DNA from: Bacillota bacterium
GTDB taxonomy: Bacteria > Bacillota_G > SHA-98 > UBA4971
NCBI GenBank assembly: GCA_012512055.1
Contig: JAAZEW010000239.1
Coordinates: forward strand, 1-7,206
DNA length: 7,206 nt
Reading direction: 5' to 3'
In this document: piece after piece, positions 1 through 5,173 of the stretch
Layout of the letters: every line of letters begins with the position of its first letter
Numbering within the stretch: position 1 is the stretch's first letter
The notes under the pieces: model-generated
The model's database searches: none
What the model was told of the DNA's origin: nothing
The model's input: the letters and a program-made list of their open reading frames with translations, nothing else
Position numbers and translations under genes: made by a program

Positions 1-20
1 CCGAAAGACCTTCAGATCCC

Positions 21-187
21 CTTGATTGGCTCTCAGGGTGAGCCACTTGGCGATCGATCCGTGCTGTAATTAGCTTGAGTGGCTCTCAGGGAGAGCCACT
101 CATCGACTGAGACCACTCGACCGGCAGGGGGGTGCCAAATTCGCTTGAATAGCTCTCACTCAGGGTGGGCCCTATTTGATCGATACC
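21..187. repeat. three tandem copies of a degenerate hairpin repeat
   Basis: Three units begin at 21, 74 and 144, each about 40 bases long. Each opens with CTTGA, continues with a hairpin built on GGCTCTC-AGG-GAGAGCC, and ends with a CGAT/TCGA-containing tail followed by CC. Unit 2 is a perfect inverted repeat: a 12-bp stem (76-87 with 91-102) and a 3-base AGG loop. Unit 1 keeps a 6-bp stem. Unit 3 is altered but still folds, with AATAG/CTATT at its base and CTCAC/GTGGG near the tip. No T-tract follows any unit, so they do not look like intrinsic terminators. Their function is unknown. They could be a small dispersed intergenic repeat family or a protein-binding array. Confidence 0.6.
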
Positions 188-299
188 CCTTGTAAGGAAC
201 CCTGTATGCTCGTACATGAAAGGATTTCGTGAGATTTGGGAGCGCAATCAGATGTCTGGTTAGGACCCTCATCCGGGGCCTACGGTGCTTACGGAACTC
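188..299. other. no gene or recognisable signal
   Basis: This stretch separates the hairpin repeats from the 8-bp tandem repeat. The only start codon with an open frame (216-263) encodes 15 residues and has no well-placed SD. I see no promoter, RNA gene or long open frame that can be supported. Confidence 0.4.
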
Positions 300-464
300 C
301 TGGTGGCGCAGCAGCGTAGCGGCGCAACGGCGTACCAGTGCAGCGGCGCAGCAGCGAAGCGGCGCCACGGTATGCTAGCGTATCAGCGTAGCACGTAGCA
401 GCGCAGCACGTAGCGGTGCAGCAGCATGTTGGCCCAGCGGCGGAGTGGCGTAGGGCGTGGCGGC
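300..464. repeat. degenerate 8-bp tandem repeat, about 21 units
   Basis: The sequence can be cut almost end to end into 8-base units close to GTAGCGGC or GCAGCAGC. The clearest are 308-315, 316-323, 340-347, 348-355, 395-402 and 418-425. A few units are 7 bases long (388-394, 403-409, 450-456). The block is G+C-rich and stops about 17 bases before the promoter of the fusion gene. The + strand has many TAG triplets here while the - strand stays open, so long - strand frames here are a by-product of the repeat. The role is unknown. It may be slippage-derived low-complexity DNA. Confidence 0.6.
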
Positions 465-481
465 GAGGGTGTGGGACGTAG

Positions 482-510
482 GTGACATTGGCGGAAAACA
501 AAGGTATCAT
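482..510 (+). promoter_or_regulatory. probable sigma-A promoter of the HflX-Dus gene
   Basis: GTGACA (482-487) and TATCAT (505-510) are separated by 17 bases. Each box matches the sigma-A consensus at 5 of 6 positions. Transcription would begin near 517, giving a leader of about 70 bases before the proposed start at 587. This is the only good promoter between the tandem repeat and the gene. Confidence 0.55.
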
Positions 511-519
511 AATAAAGTA

Positions 520-559
520 GAAATCCTACTCCCTTTTACTAACACAGGTAGGGGATTTC
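520..559 (+). promoter_or_regulatory. leader hairpin upstream of the fusion gene
   Basis: GAAATCC (520-526) pairs with GGATTTC (553-559). The helix can continue as TAC/GTA (527-529 with 548-550) across a 2-base GG bulge, enclosing an 18-base loop. It would lie at the very 5' end of the transcript and end 12 bases before the SD. There is no T-tract, so it is not a terminator. It may protect the 5' end or modulate initiation. An AUG-UAA start-stop (562-567) sits between the hairpin and the SD. Confidence 0.35.
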
Positions 560-571
560 CGATGTAAGTTT

Positions 572-589
572 GGAGGTGAACGTTCTCTG
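572..589 (+). promoter_or_regulatory. SD that decides a CTG start
   Basis: GGAGGTG (572-578) is a near-perfect SD. The only in-frame potential start at normal distance is CTG at 587, ten bases after the GGAGG core. The in-frame stop at 518 and the absence of any ATG, GTG or TTG between it and 629 leave CTG 587, ATT 611 or TTG 629. TTG 629 would cut away residues that read as the normal HflX N-terminus ([10 protein letters not shown]) and has no SD at the right distance. Confidence 0.6.
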
Positions 590-2881
590 GAGACTCAACG
601 CGAAAAGGCGATTGCTGTCGGACTTGAATTGCCGGGCACACAGTGGTGGGAGACTGACGATTCCATCAATGAACTGTCAGAATTAGCTGCCACTGCCGGC
701 GCTGAGGTTATTGTGAGACTCGTCCAGAAGCGTGGGAAGCCTGATCCCGCCTATTATATAGGCAAAGGAAAAGCTGAGGAACTGGCTATCCTTGTCATTA
801 CAACCCATGCTGACCTTGTCATATTTGATGATGAACTGTCTCCGGCTCAACAGCGCAACCTTGAAAGCCTTCTCAAAGCCAAAGTTGTTGACAGGACTTG
901 GCTCATACTGGACATATTTGCATCACGAGCTGCAAGTAAAGAGGGAAAGATTCAGGTGGAGCTGGCGCAACTCTGCTACCTGCTTCCGAGGCTTGTCGGA
1001 AAAGGCACGTCCCTGTCCAGACTCGGAGGCGGTATAGGGACGAGAGGGCCCGGAGAGACGAAGCTCGAGGTTGACAGGCGGCGCATCAGGAGGCGGATCT
1101 CCACCCTTCGAAAGGAACTCGAAGAGATAGCAAAACGGCGAGATCTCCAAAGGTCGAACCGGAGCAAATCAGGCCTGCCTCTTGTGTCGATTGTGGGTTA
1201 CACAAATGCAGGTAAATCCACGCTTTTCAATGCTTTGACAGATTCCGAGGTGTTTGTTGAGGACAAGCTTTTTGCTACGCTTGACCCGACAATAAGAAGG
1301 TGCTACCTGCCTTCCGGCGATTTCATATTGCTCGCGGATACCGTCGGGTTCATAAAGAAACTCCCGCACGACCTTATAGCGGCCTTTCGAGCCACTCTCG
1401 AAGAGGCAACTTACTCTGACCTGCTGCTTCACGTGGTGGATGCGAGTCATCCCGGCAAGGATGAGCACTGTGAAGCAGTGGAAGAAGTCCTCAAGACGCT
1501 TGGTATTGCTGACAAGCCGATTATTACCTGCCTCAATAAGATAGATCTTGTCACGGGCAATCTTGAAAGAGAGCGTATTCGGCTTGATCACCCGGGAGCG
1601 ATCCCGGTGTCCGCTGAGACACGCGAGGGGCTTGATAAGCTTCTGCTTACTATTGCAGCGTTGCTTAAGGAATACAACCTACACCGCAGTGAGAAAGCAT
1701 TCGGGAGCATTAGAAATATGACAAATGAGTCTTATGAGCAGAGTAAGGCAAGTACCCTGGACGTCGCTAATAATGAGGTCGCCAAGAACCTTAGCGAGAG
1801 GATTCGTATTTCACTGACTAAAGAGCCTCATGAGCATGATAAGGCAGGCGCGCCCGATACCGGTGATGATAAGATAGGTAACCCGCATGCAGGCAGGAGA
1901 GAAATATCTGTCGGAAACGTCAACTTTGCCGGCCGGGTGCCCGTGGCGCTGGCGCCTATGGCAGGAGTTACGGATCAGGCGTATCGACTTATTGCGAAAG
2001 AGATGGGTTGTTCACTGGTTTTTACAGAGATGATTTCAGACAAGGCCCTCGTATACGGAAATGAAAGGACCGAGGGCATGCTAAGGATCTCCAATATGGA
2101 GCATCCCATTGCAGTTCAGTTATTCGGGAGCGATCCCGAGATCATGGCCCGCGCGGCCAAGCGCATAGAAGAGATGGCCTCGCCTGAGATTATTGACATC
2201 AATATGGGCTGTCCGACTCTGAAGATTGTGAGAAACGGGGAGGGTGCAGCCTTAATGAGGAATGTGCCCCTTGCCCGGGACATTGTGGAATCCGTTGTTT
2301 CCGCGGTGAAAGTCCCGGTCACAGTCAAAATGAGGATGGGTTGGAGCCGAGAGCTGATAAATGCAGTTGAACTCGGAAAGGCAGTGGAAGAAGCCGGAGC
2401 TTCTCTCGTGACGGTCCACGGCCGAACCAGGGATCAGTTCTATTCCGGTACCGCTGACTGGGACATAATCAAGGCTGTAAAAGAAGCCGTGTCAATTCCG
2501 GTTATCGGTAACGGTGATATCCGTTCACCACAGGATGCCGGGAGAATGCTTGATCAAACAAGTTGTGACGGAGTCATGATCGGCAGAGCCGCTCTGGGCA
2601 ATCCATGGCTGATTCGGGATATTGTCGCATTCCTAAGTACGGGAACAGAGCTTCCGCCTCCCACGTATGAAGAGAAAGCCGCCCTGGCCCTCAGGCACCT
2701 GGACATGCTTATTCAGCTTGTAGGTGAACAAGCGGCAGTCCTCAAGATGCGGAAGCATGCAGCATGGTATGTCCGGGGTATTCCGGGAGCTGCATCGGCT
2801 CGTATTCGCATTAACGCGTCTAAAACAAGGGATGAAATGGCCCGTGCGTTGAAGGTTGCATTTCTTGGTTCCCTTTGCTAA
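587..2881 (+). CDS. hflX-dusB: fusion of ribosome-associated GTPase HflX and tRNA-dihydrouridine synthase (DusB type)
   Basis: One continuous frame of 764 residues if started at CTG 587 (750 from TTG 629). Residues 1 to about 364 are HflX: N-terminal domain, glycine-rich [16 protein letters not shown] with a basic coiled segment, P-loop GYTNAGKST (204-212), DTVGF (251-255), NKID (317-320) and a VSAE motif. HflX binds 50S subunits and splits stalled or idle 70S ribosomes. A polar, probably disordered linker (about 365-438) replaces the usual HflX C-terminal domain. Residues 439-764 form a full-length Dus: APMAGVTD (456-463), NMGCP with the catalytic Cys542, the VKMRMGW lysine (K581), VHGRT (H611), IGNGD and GRAALGNPW for FMN binding. 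Dus reduces uridines in the tRNA D-loop with FMN and NAD(P)H. In many Firmicutes dusB lies alone upstream of greA/lysS. No stop or frame change is seen at the junction. Cytosolic; both halves look catalytically intact. Confidence 0.9.
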   Translation: METQREKAIAVGLELPGTQWWETDDSINELSELAATAGAEVIVRLVQKRGKPDPAYYIGKGKAEELAILVITTHADLVIFDDELSPAQQRNLESLLKAKVVDRTWLILDIFASRAASKEGKIQVELAQLCYLLPRLVGKGTSLSRLGGGIGTRGPGETKLEVDRRRIRRRISTLRKELEEIAKRRDLQRSNRSKSGLPLVSIVGYTNAGKSTLFNALTDSEVFVEDKLFATLDPTIRRCYLPSGDFILLADTVGFIKKLPHDLIAAFRATLEEATYSDLLLHVVDASHPGKDEHCEAVEEVLKTLGIADKPIITCLNKIDLVTGNLERERIRLDHPGAIPVSAETREGLDKLLLTIAALLKEYNLHRSEKAFGSIRNMTNESYEQSKASTLDVANNEVAKNLSERIRISLTKEPHEHDKAGAPDTGDDKIGNPHAGRREISVGNVNFAGRVPVALAPMAGVTDQAYRLIAKEMGCSLVFTEMISDKALVYGNERTEGMLRISNMEHPIAVQLFGSDPEIMARAAKRIEEMASPEIIDINMGCPTLKIVRNGEGAALMRNVPLARDIVESVVSAVKVPVTVKMRMGWSRELINAVELGKAVEEAGASLVTVHGRTRDQFYSGTADWDIIKAVKEAVSIPVIGNGDIRSPQDAGRMLDQTSCDGVMIGRAALGNPWLIRDIVAFLSTGTELPPPTYEEKAALALRHLDMLIQLVGEQAAVLKMRKHAAWYVRGIPGAASARIRINASKTRDEMARALKVAFLGSLC

Positions 2882-2887
2882 AATGGG

Positions 2888-2899
2888 TTTGTGCACAAA
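2888..2899. promoter_or_regulatory. 12-bp perfect palindrome, possible operator
   Basis: TTTGTGCACAAA is perfectly self-complementary and lies seven bases after the fusion gene stop. A weak promoter could overlap it (TTGCTA at 2875-2880 and AATATG at 2898-2903, 17 apart), which would put the palindrome between the two boxes. It could be a binding site for the downstream HTH protein, but this is a guess from position only. Confidence 0.2.
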
Positions 2900-2927
2900 T
2901 ATGTAAACGCCAATCCGGTCAAGTCAG

Positions 2928-3053
2928 GTAGCCGGTAGTCAGCAGGCAATCGGTAATCAGTAGGCAACCGATAGTTAGCAGGCAGCCGATGGTCAGCAGG
3001 TAGCCGGCAGTCAGTAGGTAGCCGGCAGTCAGCAAACAGCCGGTAATCAGCAG
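2928..3053. repeat. seven tandem copies of an 18-bp repeat
   Basis: Seven contiguous 18-bp units begin at 2928, 2946, 2964, 2982, 3000, 3018 and 3036, with no length variation. The consensus is GCAGCCGGTAGTCAGCAG. Against it I count 18 substitutions, all transitions. An eighth partial unit (3054-3064) appears to have become the SD of the next gene. TAG or TAA triplets recur in the + strand, so it is not coding there. The - strand is open only because the unit length is a multiple of three. There are no spacers, so it is not CRISPR. No terminator for the preceding gene is visible, so the repeat may be transcribed as part of the mRNA. Confidence 0.85.
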
Positions 3054-3055
3054 GC

Positions 3056-3073
3056 AGGAGGTGGAATGCTCTG
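3056..3073 (+). promoter_or_regulatory. SD that decides a second CTG start
   Basis: AGGAGGTGG (3056-3064) is a strong SD. CTG at 3071 lies nine bases after the GGAGG core and is in frame with the HTH gene. GTG at 3080 is 18 bases away, too far. ATG at 3066 is out of frame and closes after seven codons. An in-frame stop at 3044 excludes anything further upstream. Confidence 0.55.
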
Positions 3074-3598
3074 GAGTTCGTGCGTATAGGAGAGAAGTTA
3101 ATAGACAAGGGTCGCCTTCTGAATACTGTCGAGAGAATCCTTGATCTCAGGTCTAACGGATTATCACAACAAGAGACCGCAGACAGAGTCGGTATAGACA
3201 GGACTTTTGTTTCACGCCTGGAGAGTCTCGGCGAGATCCGTAAAGGTGGAAGAGTTGCCCTGGTCGGATTTCCTGTAGGCAACAAGAATGATATCTACAA
3301 CGTGGCCAGGGAAGAAGGCGTGGATTTTGTGCTGCTGATGGATGATGAAGAGCGATGGAGATTTGTCCGAGAAAGATCCGGACTTGAAGTCCTCAACGAA
3401 ATAATGGCAATCATAAGTAAACTGAGAATCTATGACGTAGTAATCTTTATCGGTTCGGACATGAGGTGTAACCTTGTGGAGTCAATCCTTGGAAACCGTG
3501 TGATAAGTATTGTCATTGGCGCATCACCAATTAAGAAGGACGCGGAAATAGATCCGGAGACCATCCGCAAAATCATTCGGGAAATCGTTGCGAGCTAG
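3071..3598 (+). CDS. small HTH protein with a C-terminal alpha/beta domain (putative regulator)
   Basis: 175 residues from CTG 3071 (172 from GTG 3080). The longer form begins MEFVRIGEKL, which fits my memory of clostridial relatives. Residues about 23-55 form a helix-turn-helix of XRE/sigma-region-4 type: LSQQETADRVGIDRTFVSRL, where TFVSRLE is the recognition helix. From about 61 a compact alpha/beta domain follows, with strands RVALVGFPV (61-69), VDFVLLMD, YDVVIFIGSD (121-130) and VISIVIGASP (144-153). It looks like a small Rossmann-like fold but has no clear nucleotide-binding signature. No signal peptide or membrane segment is seen. The next gene follows 34 bases later and is probably cotranscribed, which suggests a functional pair. 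A DNA-binding role is inferred from the HTH. The ligand, if any, and the targets are unknown. Confidence 0.75.
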   Translation: MEFVRIGEKLIDKGRLLNTVERILDLRSNGLSQQETADRVGIDRTFVSRLESLGEIRKGGRVALVGFPVGNKNDIYNVAREEGVDFVLLMDDEERWRFVRERSGLEVLNEIMAIISKLRIYDVVIFIGSDMRCNLVESILGNRVISIVIGASPIKKDAEIDPETIRKIIREIVAS

Positions 3599-3632
3599 CG
3601 TAGAATCGTATTTTGAATGGGGGCGGGGTCAT

Positions 3633-4538
3633 TTGAAGCACGTAGTGGGTGTGAGCCTTGGTTCTGCAAAGCGGGATCACAAAGCGCAAGTAACATTGCT
3701 CGGGGAAGAAATCACAGTCGAGCGTCGCGGAACCAATGGTGATGTTCAAAAAGCAATAGAACTTATCCGCAGCCTCGACGGGAAGGTCGATGCCATAGGT
3801 TTGGGTGGAACCGATCGATGGTTTTTTATGGGGAACAAGCGCTATACTCTGTGGGAAGCTGAGAGGATGGCCAAGACGGCAACGAAGACTCCGGTCGCTG
3901 ATGGGAGCATGCTGAAGGGAGTCATCGAGCGCAGAGCGGTCGAGTATATCCGTGATGAGGAGAAAATTCCGCTGGACGGCAAGAACGCGTTTGTCGTTTG
4001 TGCGCTGGACAGGTACGGCATGGCTTCTGCTCTTGTTGAGTCCGGGTGCAATTTGAAAATCGGAGATCTGGCGTTTGCTCTGGGAATTCCGATTTTCCCG
4101 ACTACTCTCGCCACTCTGCGGATTATTGCTGATGTTTTGATGCCGGTCCTTAGCCACATGCCTATCAGTGTGCTCTATCCGACCGGTAAGAGTCAGGAAC
4201 AGGTCACCCCAAAGTTTACCTCCGTATACCAGTGGGCGGACGTTATCGGAGGTGATTGCCATTTCATTAAGAAGCACATGCCGGAAGACCTTTCGGGGAA
4301 AGTTATCATAACGAATACTGTGACCAAAGACGATGTTGAGGCTTTTAGATCGCGAGGAGTCAAGACTCTTGTTGTGTCTACCCCTGAATTCAGCGGGAGA
4401 TCCTTTGCGACCAACGTGATTGATGCAGTGCTGGTAGCTATTACAGGGCGCAGCCCTGAGGATTTTACGCCCTCTGACTATCTGGATCTTTTGGGAAGGC
4501 TCGAATTTCGTCCCAGGGTCGAAGTCTTACACGGTTGA
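3633..4538 (+). CDS. conserved protein of unknown function ('quinate 5-dehydrogenase-like' in some annotations)
   Basis: 301 residues from TTG 3633. This start gives (M)KHVVGVSLGSAKRDH, my recollection of the family N-terminus. GGGGG (3619-3623) lies nine bases upstream as a wobble-tolerant SD. A longer start, TTG 3588, would overlap the preceding gene by 11 bases and add 15 uncharacteristic residues. Visible blocks: SLGSAKRDH (8-16), GLGGTDRWFF (56-65), a DGS motif near 90-92 followed by ERR, FVVCALDRYGMASAL (119-133), GDLAFALG (143-150), and a C-terminal part with IITNTVT and TLVVSTPEFSGRSFATNV. I recall proteins like this being named quinate 5-dehydrogenase, but no classical GxGxxG nucleotide loop or shikimate dehydrogenase motif is evident, so I do not endorse that activity. 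It is soluble, and its pairing with the HTH gene is the best functional clue. Confidence 0.75.
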   Translation: MKHVVGVSLGSAKRDHKAQVTLLGEEITVERRGTNGDVQKAIELIRSLDGKVDAIGLGGTDRWFFMGNKRYTLWEAERMAKTATKTPVADGSMLKGVIERRAVEYIRDEEKIPLDGKNAFVVCALDRYGMASALVESGCNLKIGDLAFALGIPIFPTTLATLRIIADVLMPVLSHMPISVLYPTGKSQEQVTPKFTSVYQWADVIGGDCHFIKKHMPEDLSGKVIITNTVTKDDVEAFRSRGVKTLVVSTPEFSGRSFATNVIDAVLVAITGRSPEDFTPSDYLDLLGRLEFRPRVEVLHG

Positions 4539-4541
4539 GTC

Positions 4542-4570
4542 TTGACAATCGAAAGGTCAGAAGACATAAT
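4542..4570 (+). promoter_or_regulatory. strong sigma-A promoter for greA-lysS
   Basis: TTGACA (4542-4547, 6 of 6) and CATAAT (4565-4570, 5 of 6) are separated by the ideal 17 bases. The -35 box starts three bases after the stop of the preceding gene. Transcription would start near 4577, giving a leader of about 110 bases before greA. This is the best promoter in the window. Confidence 0.8.
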
Positions 4571-4571
4571 A

Positions 4572-4647
4572 TTGGCATGCGACGAGGCGTCGCGCGATGG
4601 GCATAGTAGCAAGCGCAGTTCAGCTTGGCTACATCGCGCGATGCCAA
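4572..4647 (+). promoter_or_regulatory. highly structured greA leader
   Basis: TTGGCA (4572-4577) pairs with TGCCAA (4642-4647), and TCGCGCGATG (4590-4599) pairs with CATCGCGCGA (4632-4641). On the 3' side the two segments are directly adjacent. On the 5' side they are separated by 12 bases that form their own hairpin with the outer arm: GCGACG-AGG-CGTCGC (4579-4593). Inside lies GTAGC AAGC / GCTT G GCTAC (4606-4632) with an 8-base loop. The 4579-4593 hairpin shares bases with the long helix, so two alternative folds are possible. No T-tract follows, so any control would act on RNA stability, translation or protein binding. The start of transcription near 4577 may trim the outermost pairs. 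Confidence 0.6.
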
Positions 4648-4689
4648 GATGTACAAGGAAGATCCATTGATTAAGGAGGAATCAGGGGT

Positions 4690-5169
4690 ATGGCGATGGC
4701 GCAGAAGGTAGTTTTGACCCTGGAAGGGCTCAAGAAGCTTGAAAAGGAACTGGAGCACCTTAAGACTACCAGGAGGCGCGAAGTTGCAGCAAGAATCAAG
4801 GATGCTAAGGCTTTTGGCGACATTACAGACAACTCCGAATACGAAGACGCCAAGAACGAGCAGGCATTTGTTGAAGGACGTATCGCGCAACTCGAGATCA
4901 TGTTGAGGAACGCTGAAGTCATTGATGAAGATGAACTCGACACAGATGCTGTCCGCCTGGGGTCAAGAGTAAAGCTGAAGGACATGACCGGAGGAGAGGT
5001 CTTTGAATATATAATTGTCGGTTCAGCGGAGGCTAATCCGGCCAATTCCCGGATATCCAATGAGTCCCCTGTAGGCAAGGCAATTTTGGGCAAGCCGGTA
5101 GGTAGTATTGTAGATGTTTTTGCGCCTGTAGGGACTCTAAAGTTTCAAGTCCTAGAAATCTCGAGGTGA
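4690..5169 (+). CDS. greA: transcription elongation factor GreA
   Basis: 159 residues, the normal GreA length. GreA enters the secondary channel of backtracked RNA polymerase and stimulates cleavage of the extruded 3' RNA. The N-terminal half is the antiparallel coiled coil (about 8-78) with the acidic tip [16 protein letters not shown] (43-58). The tip carries D44 and D47 where E. coli GreA has D41 and E44, a conservative change in the Mg-coordinating pair. The C-terminal FKBP-like domain has the typical [19 protein letters not shown] block (about 125-143). TAAGGAGGA (4672-4680) precedes ATG 4690 with a 10-base gap from GGAGG. A second ATG six bases later is less well placed. The gene has its own promoter and structured leader, and lysS starts four bases after its stop. 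Confidence 0.96.
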   Translation: MAMAQKVVLTLEGLKKLEKELEHLKTTRRREVAARIKDAKAFGDITDNSEYEDAKNEQAFVEGRIAQLEIMLRNAEVIDEDELDTDAVRLGSRVKLKDMTGGEVFEYIIVGSAEANPANSRISNESPVGKAILGKPVGSIVDVFAPVGTLKFQVLEISR

Positions 5170-5173
5170 TAAG

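Noticed and set aside
1..69. Open frame from the window edge to TAA at 67-69, possible C-terminus of an upstream gene
   Set aside because: It runs through the first hairpin repeat, is only 22 codons, and shows no recognisable protein tail.
216..263. 15-codon open frame starting at ATG 216
   Set aside because: The nearest SD-like bases (about 193-198) are too far away and nothing supports translation.
156..510. Overlapping open frames on the - strand rich in Cys, Ala and Arg (156-368 and 289-510)
   Set aside because: They run through the 8-bp tandem repeat, where the - strand lacks stops by composition. The residues are low complexity, and no SD or family resemblance is visible.
629..631. 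TTG 629 as the start of the HflX-Dus gene
   Set aside because: It removes the conserved HflX N-terminal strand and has no SD at normal distance, whereas CTG 587 does.
2928..3053. CRISPR array or diversity-generating template at the 18-bp repeat
   Set aside because: The units are contiguous with no spacers. The changes are transitions at many bases rather than adenine-directed changes, and no reverse transcriptase or cas gene is present.
3066..3089. ATG 3066 as the start behind the strong SD
   Set aside because: It is out of frame with the HTH gene, sits only four bases from GGAGG, and closes after seven codons.
2878..3285. 135-residue - strand frame with a six-residue repeat (RLPADY type)
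   Set aside because: It is the antisense reading of the 18-bp repeat (a multiple of three) and the start of the HTH gene, with no independent support.
4539..5173. T-box or other tRNA-sensing leader for lysS
   Set aside because: lysS starts four bases after greA, and the greA leader shows no T-box sequence or paired terminator/antiterminator with a U-tract.
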